Shown in pieces: positions 18,201-29,778 of a stretch of DNA of 64,000 nt (positions are counted from its first letter, which is position 1; every line of letters starts with the position of its first letter). The translations under genes and the position numbers were made by a program. Source of the stretch: Volutella citrinella (taxonomy: Eukaryota > Ascomycota > Sordariomycetes > Hypocreales > Nectriaceae); NCBI GenBank assembly GCA_034401135.1, contig JAWZSP010000007.1:3658001-3722000 (forward strand), read 5' to 3'. Under the pieces are notes generated by a model. That model was not told the origin of the DNA. It did no database searches and saw only the letters and a program-made list of their open reading frames with translations.

Positions 18201-21194
18201 GAGCAAGATCGACGACCTTCCTTTCTACTGTATTGGTTTCAAGTCCTCTGCTCCTGAGTACACTCTTCGAACTCGTATTTGGGCTTCTCTCCGATTCCAA
18301 ACTCTCTACCGCACTGTCTCTGGTTTCATGAACTACAGCCGCGCCATCAAGCTCCTCTACCGCGTCGAGAACCCCGAAGTCGTCCAAATGTTTGGAGGAA
18401 ACACTGACAAGCTGGAGCGTGAGCTTGAGCGCATGGCCCGCCGAAAGTTCAAGATTGTTGTTTCGATGCAACGATTTGCCAAGTTCAAGAAGGAGGAAAT
18501 GGAGAATGCTGAGTTTCTTCTCCGAGCCTACCCCGACCTGCAAATTGCCTACCTGGACGAGGAGCCACCGGCCGCTGAGGGCGAAGAGCCTCGCATCTAC
18601 TCTGCTTTGATTGATGGACACTCAGAAATCATGGAGAATGGCATGCGACGACCCAAGTTCCGAATTCAGCTCTCTGGCAACCCTATTCTCGGTGATGGAA
18701 AGTCAGACAACCAAAACCACTCCCTAATCTTCTACCGCGGCGAATACATCCAACTCATCGATGCCAACCAGGACAACTATCTCGAAGAATGCCTCAAGAT
18801 TCGCAGTGTTCTCGCCGAGTTCGAAGAGATGAAGACAGACAACGTGTCTCCCTACACGCCTGGCGTTAAGAATGAGAGCTACTCTCCTGTCGCTATTCTT
18901 GGTGCCCGCGAGTACATTTTCTCTGAGAACATTGGTATTCTTGGTGATATTGCCGCTGGAAAGGAACAGACTTTTGGTACCCTGTTTGCTCGAACCATGG
19001 CTCAGATTGGAGGCAAGCTACACTATGGACACCCCGATTTCCTGAACGGCATCTTCATGACTACTCGTGGTGGTGTGTCAAAGGCTCAGAAGGGTCTGCA
19101 TCTGAACGAAGATATTTATGCTGGTATGAACGCTCTTCTCCGCGGTGGCCGCATCAAGCACTGCGAGTACTTCCAGTGTGGTAAGGGCCGTGATCTTGGT
19201 TTCGGCTCTGTCCTCAACTTCACCACCAAGATTGGAACTGGTATGGGCGAGCAGATGTTGTCGCGAGAGTACTATTACCTGGGCACCCAGCTTCCGCTGG
19301 ATCGATTCCTCTCCTTCTACTACGCCCATCCCGGTTTCCACTTGAACAACATGTTCATCATGTTCTCCGTGCAGATGTTCATGATCACACTCATGAACTT
19401 GGGCGCCCTGGTCCACGAGACCATTCCTTGCAAGTACGACAGAAATAAGCCTATCACCGACCCTCTGTACCCCACTGGCTGTCAGAACACCCCTGCACTC
19501 ACGGATTGGGTTTATCGCTGCGTTCTGTCCATCGTCTTCGTGTTGCTTCTGTCTTTCGTGCCTCTTATCGCACAGGAGATGATGGAGCGTGGCTTCTGGC
19601 GTGCTGCCCTTCGTTTTGGCAAGCAGGTCCTCTCTCTCTCGCTCTTCTTCGAAGTTTTCGTCTGTCAGATCTACGCGAACTCTGTGCAGCAGGATCTTTC
19701 GTTTGGTGGAGCGCGATATATCGGTACTGGACGTGGTTTCGCAACGGCTCGCATCCCCTTCGGCATTCTGTACTCTCGTTTTGCCGGCCCTGCCATCTAC
19801 TTCGGCGCTAGACTGCTCATGATGCTCCTCTTTACCACGGTCACCATCTTCCAGCCTGCCCTCATCTACTTCTGGATCACCCTACTGGCCTTGACCATTT
19901 CGCCCTTCCTCTACAACCCTCACATGTTTGCATGGAATGACTTCTTCATCGATTACCGCGAGTACCTTCGCTGGCTGTCTCGTGGCAACTCGCTTTCCCA
20001 CGCCCAGTCTTGGATTTCGTACTGCCGACTCTCCCGTACGCGTATCACTGGTTACAAGCGCAAGGCCCTGGGCGACCCGTCTGCCAAGCTCTCGGCCGAT
20101 GTGCCGAGGGCAGCCATTGCCAACATCTTCTTTGGCGAGATCCTCGGCCCCTTGATTTTCGCAGCCGCCACGACCATTCCGTATCTGTACATCAATGCGC
20201 AGACTGGTGTGCTTCAAGACCGACAGCAGGATAACACAGTGGAGGTTCTGCCAACTGATTCGCTAATTCGCCTGCTTGTCGTCACATTCGCTCCCATCGC
20301 CGTGAATGCCGGAGTACTCGGCGTCATGTTCGCCATGGCCTGTTGTATGGGACCCCTGCTCAGCATGTGCTGCAAGAAGTTTGGCAGTGTTCTGGCAGGT
20401 ATTGCGCACGCCATCGCCGTTATCATGCTTCTCGTCATGTTCGAAGCCATGTTTTTGCTGGAAGGATTCAACTTCTCCCGTACGCTGGCCGGCATGATTG
20501 CCATGATCTCGCTGCAGCGATTCTTCATCAAGCTCATTGTGTCGCTTGCCCTGACGCGAGAGTTCAAGTCGGACACGGCCAACATTGCTTTCTGGACTGG
20601 CAAGTGGTACTCGATGGGATGGCACACCATTTCCCAGCCCGGCCGAGAATTCCTCTGCAAGATTACCGAGCTTTCCATGTTCGCCGCGGACTTTGTTCTC
20701 GGACACTGGCTGCTGTTCATGATGGTGCCGATCCTTCTCATTCCCCAGGTGGACAAGTTGCACTCGATGATGCTTTTCTGGCTACGACCCAGGTATGTAT
20801 TGCGACTCTTTTCAAGGACATTTTTGGGCTGCCTACTAACAAGCCATGTGCGCACAGTCAACAAATCCGTCCTCCCATCTATTCCATGAAGCAGTCCAAG
20901 TTGAGACAGAGGCGTGTGATCCGCTACGCCATTCTCTACTTCGTGCTTCTAGTCGTGTTTATTGCTCTGATCGTTGGTCCTGCCGTGGCAGGCAAGTACA
21001 TCCTGCCGTCGCTCGAGGGCACCCTCCGCGATCTTGCAGGCTTCAGGCTGCTGCAGCCTAACCAACAGGACCACGACAACACCAACGGTTCTCAAGTGAC
21101 TGGTACTGGCCGACCTGGCTACACTGGTTTCACCAAGACAACGAGCACCGGCCGCGGTCGTCCGACACGGGCCGCAATGATTAAGCTGTTTTAG
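15241..21194 (+). CDS. 1,3-beta-glucan synthase catalytic subunit Fks1
   Basis: Integral plasma-membrane synthase that makes cell-wall beta-1,3-glucan from UDP-glucose; it is the target of echinocandins. Exons 15241-15443, 15510-20792 and 20858-21194 give 1940 aa, normal for the family. The N-terminal ~160 residues are a Gly/Gln/Tyr/Asp-rich cytosolic tail. The Fks1 domain (about residues 280-420, e.g. [20 protein letters not shown]) comes next, then the first membrane block, the large cytoplasmic glucan synthase domain (about 830-1350) and the second membrane block. Hot spot 1 (17371-17397, residues 689-697) reads YLILSFRDP, with Tyr where most fungi have Phe. Hot spot 2 (19504-19527) reads DWVYRCVL. 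The last exon is basic, with a final transmembrane segment. Introns are 66 and 65 bp. LCB1 and a GH17 glucanase follow on the same strand. Confidence 0.97.
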
Positions 21195-22097
21195 GCTGAA
21201 CAAGCCACAGTGGGCGGCTCAAAGCCCCCCCTCTCTTCACGGCTGTCTTGATGAGAGGAAGGCTTGGGGGGAGGTTTTAACTCGGTTTGCTTGCGCAGAG
21301 AATGATAGATTGCGAGATGGATGAATAAAGTCCGAGACAAGGCTCGCCCACGGGTTTGGGCTGGCCCTCTCAAGGGGGACTTGGTGTTCAAATTCAGAAA
21401 GGAGTAGCAAAGGAGTCCTTCTACTCGATAATGTGTACAATGAGAAACATAGTAGCTTTTTAGACGGACCTGCAATTATGGACTTTGATTCTTACTACTG
21501 CGTTGGTACTTTTCAACCGAGTTCTCTTGTACCTCTTGCCATGTCCATGTATTAATTGCCTGCTTCCCTCGGACCTGTCCACCAAATCCCTCCAGATCAA
21601 GATGGGTTCTGTTCTGTGACAGGGGACACTGCTCACTCATCAATTGCCGGGAAAATATTGGATGAAGGACTGACAGGCGGAGATGAAACCCGCGTGGGGT
21701 CTCACGTGGTGCGGATGGCTCGGATGGCCCCCGCCAGCCTATCACAGCTACTAGCAATTAGCGGCTTATGCTCCTTGTTCCTGTTAGTGCCGACCTGCAG
21801 CGAAGCCCCTGGCGCTGGCTGCCTCAACGACAAAAATTGTGGATTCCGGCCATTGCGACGTACTATGTAATGTAGCGGACGGACCTGGCGTCTCTGCAAC
21901 TTGACGATTGATTACCTGCACGCACCCCCCTACGACTTCATCTTGACGACGACGACGACGACGACGACTGCGTAGCCTAGCCAGCACTGACTGAACTATC
22001 GCATCGATCCCCGGATAACGCCCGTGACGCAATCCCGCCCGCCTCCGCGCCCGCCATACGAACGGCCTAGGGGAACTCGAAGCGCGTCTCGCTCACC
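21195..22097. other. Intergenic region, FKS1 to LCB1
   Basis: FKS1 3' region and LCB1 promoter. No supported gene. A (GAC)8 tract lies about 130 bp before the LCB1 ATG. Confidence 0.6.
21945..21968. repeat. (GAC)8 microsatellite
   Basis: Eight perfect GAC units upstream of LCB1, probably in its leader. Likely length-polymorphic. Confidence 0.85.
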
Positions 22098-23877
22098 ATG
22101 GAACTCGAAGCCCTCCAGGCCCGCGTCGGCGACCTTCTGGACCAGGCTTTGGTCGTGGGCCAGAAGGTGCCCGGGTCGGCTGTCCTGGGACGGTACATCC
22201 AGTCCAGCTACCAGAATGACCCGGTGCGATCGGCCATTGAGCTGATCCTGGTGCTCTTCTTCCTCCGCTACCTCATGTCGCCGTCGTACTCTACACACAA
22301 GCAGAACTACGTCAAGCTGCGAGAAGATGTATGGCCCCGCGGTCCTTGGCACCCAAAAACGCACCCTGACCGATGAACGCGAGCTGACCCATGGTGTTTT
22401 GGCCGTCTAGGAGATTGAGGAGCTGGTTGAAGAATGGACCCCCGAACCTCTTGTCGCCGAGCAGACTCCCCTCGAGATTGCAGAGGCTGAGCGTCTGCCC
22501 GTTCTGGTTGGGTAAGGCGTCATTGCCACATTTGCGTGTTGCAGGCAGGGGATTGTCTGAATGGCTGACATTGTTTGTGCTCTAGACCGACTGGCCCCAG
22601 GGTCAAGCTCTCCAACGGCCGAACCGTCACCAACCTCGCATCGTACAACTTCTACAACTTCAATGGGAACGAGCAGATCAAGGACAAGGCCATTCAGGTC
22701 TTGCGCACGTACGGCGTCGGACCCTGTGGCCCTCCCCAGTTCTACGGCACACAGGATGTTCACATGAAGGCGGAGACAGATATTGCTGCCTACCTGGGCA
22801 CTGAAGGATGTATCGTCTATGCGCAGGCCTTCTCGACCATTTCCAGCGTCATCCCCTCTTTCTGCAAGCGCGGCGACATCATCATTGCTGACCGAGAGGT
22901 CAACTACTCGATCCGCAAGGGCCTGGAGCTGTCCCGTAGCACCATCCGCTGGTTCAACCACGGCGACATGGAGGACCTCGAGCGCGCCATGCAGGCCGTC
23001 GTGAAGGAGCAGGCCCGCACCAAGAAGCTGACCCGTCGGTTCGTCGTCACAGAGGGCCTGTTTGAGCTCTTGGGTGACACGACTGACCTCCCGCGCCTGG
23101 TGGAGCTCAAGGAAAAGTACAGGTTCCGTGTCATCCTCGACGAGACGTGGTCGTTTGGCGTCTTGGGACGCACCGGCCGCGGCCTCACCGAGGCCCAGAA
23201 CGTCGATCCCCAGCAGATTGACATGATTATTGGCTCGCTGTCTGGACCTCTCTGTGCCGGTGGTGGCTTCTGTGCCGGATCCAAGGACGTTGTGGAGCAC
23301 CAGCGTGTTACCTCCAACTCGTACACCTTCTCTGCTGCCCTGCCTGCCATGCTGGCAGTGACGGCTAGCGAGACGCTCAACCTCCTCCAGTCCAACCCTG
23401 ATATCCTGGCACAGTGCCGGGAGAACATCAAGACGATGAAGCTCCAGCTCGACCCCCGCAGCGACTGGGTTATGTGTACTAGCGCTCCTGAGAACCCAAT
23501 CATGATCCTCGTCCTGAAGCCCGACGTTGTGGAGGCACGCAAGCTTGAGCTGGAGGACCAGGAGCGCATCCTGTTTGAGTGCGTGGAAGAGGTACGTTGC
23601 CGCAGGAATTCCCTGTCTTTGCTCTCTCCCCCGAAAGCGGAACTTGCCTGACCGACTTTCTCTCTAGACTCTTGCCAACGGTGTCTTGATTACGCGTACC
23701 AAGACACAGCCGTTCAACTTTGCAATCAAGCCCAAGGATGGTACCTGGTTCCCCCAGCCCGCCCTGCGAGTCTGCCTCACTTCTGCCCTCTCCAAAAAGG
23801 ACATTGAGAAGGCCGGTGTCACTATTCGTCACGCCATTACCAAGGTCATGACCCGCAAGACGAGCACCAAGGCCTAA
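22098..23877 (+). CDS. Serine palmitoyltransferase subunit 1 (Lcb1)
   Basis: Non-catalytic subunit of serine palmitoyltransferase, which condenses serine with palmitoyl-CoA in the first step of sphingolipid synthesis at the ER membrane. Exons 22098-22328, 22411-22511, 22586-23591 and 23668-23877 give 515 aa. There is a membrane segment at about residues 50-65 (AIELILVLFFLRYLM), then an alpha-oxoamine synthase fold (YNFYNFNGNEQIKDKA, YGVGPCGPPQFYGT, ILDETWSFGVLGRTGRG). The Lcb2-type catalytic lysine motif is absent; in its place is GSLSGPLCAGGGFCAG, which assigns it to Lcb1. The conserved Cys (residue 158), equivalent to the human SPTLC1 neuropathy site, is present. Introns are 82, 74 and 76 bp. 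Confidence 0.96.
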
Positions 23878-25221
23878 CTTGGCACTCGAGTTCAAAGACT
23901 TTTCAAAGAGATACAAGATGAGCTCTAATGAGAGAGGTATTCACATGTAATGACATAACCATTCCTTTCTGGTGGAGACAGGTCAGAGCCTAACCTTGCA
24001 TTCGTCTCTAATTATCCCTGATCGTGGGGGTCGTCTATCTCGACATTGGAGCTGTTGGCAGTGGATTGGGAGGTGATGGAAAATACGCATTAATTCAAAC
24101 GCATATGGCATAGCTGGGCGATAACGAGGGAAAGGCTAACTTGTTTGATAGAGGACCAGATGCACCTTAATTGTACAACCTTGTTTCCGTGACATGGCGA
24201 GAAGCCAGGGGTTCCTCTCGATGTTGTCGTTCGTGGTCCTACCTGTTCAATATGTGAAAGTTCTCGAGGGGGGGGTATGGCCGTGCGGCTGCCGGCTCTG
24301 TGCCATGGGGCTCGCTCCTGTTTCGACCCCATCACGGTCTGGAACAGGAGACTCTGGCAACCTTAACGGGGCAATAACGGGGCAAGCCTGCAAGCGTCCC
24401 GGGAGATTCTCAAGCTCGGCCCCCATGTGGGCCACCAGTTGGAGAGCTTGATGAGGCTGGGATGTCGAGAAACGCACGAGATCTGGACAATCAATACTCT
24501 CTCTCGCCTCAGCTCGCCCGAGTCATGATCTCTCTCCTGGTGCGGCGGAACCACTCTTGCTCAGGCCAAGCTTTCTGCCCAAGCCCACCCCCAGCCCACC
24601 AGAGGCGCGAGGCCAGGCCGACTCGACCATGCTCGAATCCGGCGAGCTCTTGGAGAGTCAAGACGGGGGCGGCTCTCCCGTCCAGCGCTGTGGGGACGCC
24701 GCTGTCTTGCGCTGTTTACGGGGCCATGGCAACGGCAGGTCTCAGATGGGCATTCCTCGCCAACACCGCGGCCCATTCCAAGAGCGTTGATGCCCCATTC
24801 CTCCAACGGAGGCACAGGTCCGCACAACGGGCAACGGGGGGGAGTTCTTACTGTTGTCCTCCTGGGGGTGTGTGTGAGTGGCTCTCTGGCCCTGCGGGAT
24901 AGGACCCGGTTCGCACCATGTCTGAGAGCCATTCTTAACCAACGGAGCACCCGCGCGATAGTCCGAAGAGGTTGGAGGTTCTTCTTGCTCCTTACTCTTC
25001 TGGTTTCCTTACGTCCCTGTGCTTCACTTGCAGCTTCGTCCCTCGCTCAAACGAACTGCCTCCTCTCTCGCTCTTCTCTTTGGTTTCATTCATACTCGAG
25101 TCACTCATTCGTTGCTCTTCATTGTGTACGGACGTTCGTTCCCTACAGACCTCGTTTCGTAGGCTGCCGACATTCGCGGACTGCCTGATCTGATTCTCTG
25201 TCCTTCACCGACACCGACACC
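23878..25221. other. Intergenic region, LCB1 to GH17
   Basis: About 1.3 kb with no convincing coding frame. The last 250 bases are CT-rich and probably form the promoter and leader of the GH17 gene. Confidence 0.6.
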
Positions 25222-26274
25222 ATGGCTTGGGGAAAGCTTCTCATTGCGGCGGCCGGTGCGGTCGGGCTTGTGGCAGCTGGACCGACTATCATGGATCGGA
25301 GCGAGGATGTAAATGTATACCACATCCACCCCGACCATCTCATTGATGTTGCCGTGGACCCCATCCCAGTCGCCGTGGACCCTATCCCTGTTGACCCCAT
25401 CCCTGTTGGTACAGATGAAGAGCCCACGAGTCCTGGCGACGCCGTGGGCTCCGGATCTAAGAAGGATTCAGTCCTGCCTGGAATTGCCTATGCTCCTTAC
25501 CGCGGAGACCACGGCTGCAAGACCGAGGCCGAGATCGACGACGACTTCAGCAAGCTCAACGGAACATATGCCCTAGTCCGTATCTACGGCACCGACTGCG
25601 ACCAGGTGCGCATCGTCCACGATGCTGCCAAGGAGTACGGCTTCAAGCTGTTCCTGGGCATCTGGGACATCGACAACGTGTTCGAGGAGGCCCAGAAGAT
25701 CATCGCGGGCATCAATGGCGACTGGGACATCGTCAACACCGTCAGCGTCGGCAACGAGCTCGTCAACACGGGCAAGGCCAGCCCAGCCAAGGTCCTGGCG
25801 GCTGTCAGCCAGGCTCGCCAGATTCTGCGCGCAGCCGGCTACAAGGGCGACGTCGTCACCGTCGACACCTTCATCGCCGCCGGCAACAACCTCGAGCTCT
25901 GCGGCAAGGGATCCGACTACTGCGCCATCAACGCCCACGCCTTCTTCGACAGCACCATCTCGGCGGAGCAGGCTGGCGAGTGGCTCGCGCGCACCGTCGG
26001 CGACCTCAAGCGCCAGCTGCCCGCCGACACCCGCATCGTCGTCACCGAGACTGGCTGGCCTACCAAGGGCGACTCCAACGGCCGGGCCGTCCCTGGCATG
26101 AGCCAGCAGCGCGCCGCCATGAAGTCCATCAGGAAGGCCTTCAAGGCCAACCTCGGCGAAGTCATCCTCTTCTCTGCCTTCAACGACTTGTGGAAGCCGC
26201 TCAATGCCGAGACTTTCAACTGCGAGAGGTCATGGGGTATTGATGGGGCTGTATCTAGATCTGACAAGAAGTAG
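25222..26274 (+). CDS. Secreted GH17 beta-1,3-glucanase/transglucosidase (Scw-like)
   Basis: Cell-wall enzyme of glycoside hydrolase family 17, related to yeast Scw4/Scw10/Bgl2, which cleaves and re-joins beta-1,3-glucan. Single exon, 350 aa. A signal peptide covers about residues 1-19. Residues 44-62 carry a short repeat (VAVDPIPV, VAVDPIPV, VDPIPV). The catalytic domain starts at about residue 84 (VLPGIAYAPY). Both catalytic acids are visible: Glu179 in SVGNEL (acid/base) and Glu276 in VTETGWP (nucleophile). No C-terminal GPI signal is seen. It sits 1.3 kb downstream of LCB1 and about 4 kb from FKS1, whose product it probably remodels. Confidence 0.94.
   Translation: MAWGKLLIAAAGAVGLVAAGPTIMDRSEDVNVYHIHPDHLIDVAVDPIPVAVDPIPVDPIPVGTDEEPTSPGDAVGSGSKKDSVLPGIAYAPYRGDHGCKTEAEIDDDFSKLNGTYALVRIYGTDCDQVRIVHDAAKEYGFKLFLGIWDIDNVFEEAQKIIAGINGDWDIVNTVSVGNELVNTGKASPAKVLAAVSQARQILRAAGYKGDVVTVDTFIAAGNNLELCGKGSDYCAINAHAFFDSTISAEQAGEWLARTVGDLKRQLPADTRIVVTETGWPTKGDSNGRAVPGMSQQRAAMKSIRKAFKANLGEVILFSAFNDLWKPLNAETFNCERSWGIDGAVSRSDKK
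25348..25407 (+). repeat. VDPIPV-coding tandem repeat
   Basis: Three degenerate copies of a unit coding for (VA)VDPIPV near the mature N-terminus of the GH17 protein. Third-position differences between units indicate it is not a very recent expansion. Confidence 0.7.
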
Positions 26275-27209
26275 GATGGACCAAGCACTCAGGAAGACAC
26301 CCTCGTGGGAACTAGCTTTCTCCCCATAGTTGGTTCTTCCGCCAATTACGACGCTCGCTGAGTCTATCAACCCTCTCTCTCTCTTATCATGTTGTTTCTA
26401 TTATTTTCTTTGTCCCACAAGGGCCACGTCTAGTCAGTCGTTGGAAAGCGAATTGAGTTGGCATACTGCGCAACTACTGCTAGTTAAGAAGGCACCCAAT
26501 GCATTCAAAGCTCATGAGTGGCTTGGTTGGACCTAGCTTCGGGGACGCCCATGTCGACTTCGTGCTGCATCCTGAATTGAAGAAGACTTTCGCATCAGTG
26601 CCAACGGACCACAGCTCTCAGTGATGGTAAAAATGATTGTTTAGAGGGGCATCCTTTGGTAGGTGTCGGGCTGAAGATGAGACCTCTGAGACATGAATCG
26701 TGGCTGTGTGACATCTGCATACCACGCCAGGCCCGTTCAAAGGTCTTTCTGTGCCATGCTGGAACGCCATGACGTCTGGTCTCCCTATCCTGCCATGGGG
26801 TTGCTGGGACATGGCGCTTAGGCACGGCTTGTCCTTATTGTGATCAGCTGGCTGGGCACATCACAGCATGTCAGTTGCGGTTTGAATATGGTTATTGTTG
26901 GTGTAGTTGTTTTGGCCAAGTGTTAACATTGAAGACAGACTGCATCCATGTATAGAACGGAACTACTCTACTATTCCCTGATATGTTTTTTACGCAAGTC
27001 TCAGAACCAAGTTCATTCCTATCCATTATTAGATGCGACATCTGCCCTTCAATCCATGCCCTTGGTAAAACACAAAGGCAGTTCCAAAACAGTCAGCTAG
27101 ACAGGTCGCTAGATGGGGCCATGCACCGCCCTTCACGGGACTCGGCATAGCCCGCACTGCTCGCGCGTCGTCGGCCTGATGTGCCGAGGGTTGTGCAAAA
27201 GAAGCCCTC
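26275..27209. other. Convergent intergenic region, GH17 / NYN gene
   Basis: Between the stops of the GH17 gene (+) and the NYN-domain gene (-). Short open frames only; nothing recognised. Confidence 0.6.
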
Positions 27210-28691
27210 TTAGGGCCCGTAGCATGCAAATACTTCGTCGAGGTAGGCATCAAGCTCGATTACGCGGAATCGGCTGGCCCACTGCTCGGTCCAGGCGCGG
27301 TTCGTCCACGCATTGGAAAGACTTGAGCGCCAGGAGACGACCTCGACGTTCCAGCCCATTTTCAGGGCGCGCTCCGCGTACGCGAAGAAGCCGTCAGAGA
27401 ACTTTGCTGGCCGGGCGTCGCCTGTCGCTATGACGAGGGTGCCGGGCTCGGCGAAGTGCTGCATGACGGATTCGCCAATGCGGATCTGGAGCGTCTCGTC
27501 GACCATGTCCTCGACGTAGCGCGTGGGGCCCAAAGAGACCACACCGCGCCCATCGTCGTCCGACGGCGGGTCGGCCTGCAGGTCCTTGTCCGGCCGGCGG
27601 TAACGGAGATCAACCCGGTAGCCGAGGTCGCGGAGGTCCTGGACGTACTGCGGCTCGGGCTTGTCGGGCCTCATAGAGCACCCCACGTTGAGTGCCCTGA
27701 GGGTGCGGTCGCGGACGAGCAGCTCGTGTAGAAAAGAGAGGTCTAGCGTCGGCAGCGGCGAAAACCGAACAGACTCGGAGAGCGAGTATTTGGCTCTCAG
27801 GGCTTTCTGAAACCCTATGATGATGTTGGACATGTCGATGAAGACATGGACCCCATTGGGGACGACTTTGGGCGTCTCCAGGCCCATCATCTTGTCACTA
27901 ACCCGTTGGTCGATGAGCTTGTACGACAATGATTCGTGCTTGGCATCTCTGCTCTGCACATGGTCGAACACAGGCGTCAGCGGGCCGTAAGTCGCGAACT
28001 GATAAAGAAGGACCCGGGTCTTGGGATTTGCGCCTTTCGAGGTTGGCTTCGCAGAGCGTTTCCTGCTTGGAGACTGCGTCTTGAAGCCGGCCTTGACCTC
28101 AACAGTTTGTCTGCTGACGGTGTATGTGGCCAACGGTGACGGATCCCGCCCCAAGGAGCTGGGTGCACTGGAGGCGGGGGTCGAGTATGTGGTTGTATTG
28201 TGATCAAGGTCAGATGCTAGCGCTGTTTCCGTGCTTTCGTCTGAGCTGTAAATATCAAAAGTGGGAATCTCGGTCCTTGCTCTAGGCTTGGTAGGTGTTG
28301 GGAAGGGTAGCTTCTCAAGGTCATTGCTGAGGAACTGGGCTTTGCCTCCGGGGCAAGGAGTGTCGGGGGCATCAGGCAAAACATTGGGCGTTGAAACAGT
28401 GCTGAGTTGATTATAGACTCGTGAAAAGTTGCCGAGCGTCGGCGTCTTTTGGCCCGCACTGCCGGGCCTGGGCTGTTCGTTGCCGTCGCACAATCCAAGT
28501 GGTGTAACGGGGACGCTAGTCGAGGATTGAGGGGCGGTCGTCGGCGTGTTTAGGCAGGCAAAGAGGGAGGATGACTGTAAGCGCAGCTTCCCGAAATCCC
28601 CCAGCCTGGGAGATTCATTTCGATTGCCATTGCCAGACCCCGGGGGGTCTGGTGGTTTGTTGTTAACAGGAGTTGGCGTGGATTGCATCAT
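27210..28691 (-). CDS. NYN-domain protein, possible ribonuclease
   Basis: Single-exon gene, 493 aa. Residues 1-225 are Pro/Ser/Thr-rich and probably disordered. The C-terminal half (about 280-490) looks like a NYN (PIN-like) domain: VHVFIDMSNIIIGF at 281-294 carries the first conserved Asp (286), and TLVIATGDARPAKFSDGFF at 418-436 carries a second (425). A further acidic stretch lies at 394-399. NYN domains bind metal and many cut RNA; activity here is inferred from these acidic residues only. Fungi commonly carry proteins of this layout with no assigned role. Two adjacent ATGs start the frame. No intron is evident. It is followed on the same strand side by the Sds23-like gene. Confidence 0.82.
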   Translation of the reverse strand: MMQSTPTPVNNKPPDPPGSGNGNRNESPRLGDFGKLRLQSSSLFACLNTPTTAPQSSTSVPVTPLGLCDGNEQPRPGSAGQKTPTLGNFSRVYNQLSTVSTPNVLPDAPDTPCPGGKAQFLSNDLEKLPFPTPTKPRARTEIPTFDIYSSDESTETALASDLDHNTTTYSTPASSAPSSLGRDPSPLATYTVSRQTVEVKAGFKTQSPSRKRSAKPTSKGANPKTRVLLYQFATYGPLTPVFDHVQSRDAKHESLSYKLIDQRVSDKMMGLETPKVVPNGVHVFIDMSNIIIGFQKALRAKYSLSESVRFSPLPTLDLSFLHELLVRDRTLRALNVGCSMRPDKPEPQYVQDLRDLGYRVDLRYRRPDKDLQADPPSDDDGRGVVSLGPTRYVEDMVDETLQIRIGESVMQHFAEPGTLVIATGDARPAKFSDGFFAYAERALKMGWNVEVVSWRSSLSNAWTNRAWTEQWASRFRVIELDAYLDEVFACYGP

Positions 28692-29778
28692 GGGTTGGAG
28701 AGGTGGACCCGGACATTGGGCTCCGTGGGCGAAACAGGTGTTGGCTGCTTAACAGGAGGCTCCTGGCCAGTGTGCAGAATCGCAGATTTGACTTGTAGTA
28801 GACTCTTTGATTGCAATTGCGAGTCTTGAAACAATAATACGGCGTGTGTCGTCGGGTGGGTGGAGGAGTCCGGTCGGTGCAGGTATTCGAAGTGGGGAAA
28901 TCAAGTCGCAGTTTGAAGAAAGAAATTCGGTACTGGTGGGGAGTAAAAAATCGCGAGTTGAAACAGAAGCAGGAGTCTGATGCGTCAAATTCGAACGGAG
29001 ATGGGGGTCAGAGAGTATTGGATGAGGGTATTTGAGGCGGATGACGAGGTTCGAGTGAGTCAAGACGCCGAAGGCCAGGGCAGGCCGAGCCCGCGCCAAC
29101 AGTCAGGTGGCGGCACGCACAGTGCACACGGTCAAGGCGATAGGTCCCACTTCCGCCACATATCAGTGTCCCGTGCCACGCATTGTGCTAGAACGCTGTC
29201 CATTCGGGTTGCCCGTCATCACCCCGCCACACTGGGCCTGGGATAGACGCATAACAGACGTAACAGACGCAGTACGACGAGGTCGCGGCCGCATGACGAG
29301 ACTGAGTGTGTTCGATTTGTCCACCCTTTTCTATGTATTCTATGGATGCTTACTGGACTGCTGCGAGCAGAATAACATCGTCAATGCGATTGTCCTCCTG
29401 TCAAATTGTTCCATCCCGAGAAGAGACCCATGCTGATTCCATGATCGGTGGTAGGGAGGCCAGACGCTGAGACGTAGGAGCCAGAGGCAGGAGGCCTGCC
29501 TCATTGCATGCCTGCTGAATTCTGCATGGTAGAGGCCCACGTCAGAATAGTTATTCATAGTCACACATCACATTGATGTGCTCAGATGGAGGCCCAAGTA
29601 TCACTGAAATGGTGGTTGGGCATCTTGGCCATTTTGTCCAAAGCTCACAAGCAAATCCTGGCCCCGTTTGACATCCTCCTCCAGCCCCAGATCATCACCG
29701 TAACGCCAGCTACTCCCATTAAATCCAGCCGCAAAACTAAAAGACGTAAATTGAAACTGGTGAAATTGAAAATCACTT
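28692..29778. other. Intergenic region upstream of NYN gene
   Basis: Contains the NYN gene promoter and the 3' region of the Sds23-like gene, both on the minus strand. No supported gene. Confidence 0.6.

Noticed and set aside
22407..23300. A 297-codon antisense frame over LCB1, and similar antisense frames over the importin gene (35030-35887, 35933-36853)
   Set aside because: These are shadows of strongly biased coding sequence. No recognisable domain and no supporting splice structure.
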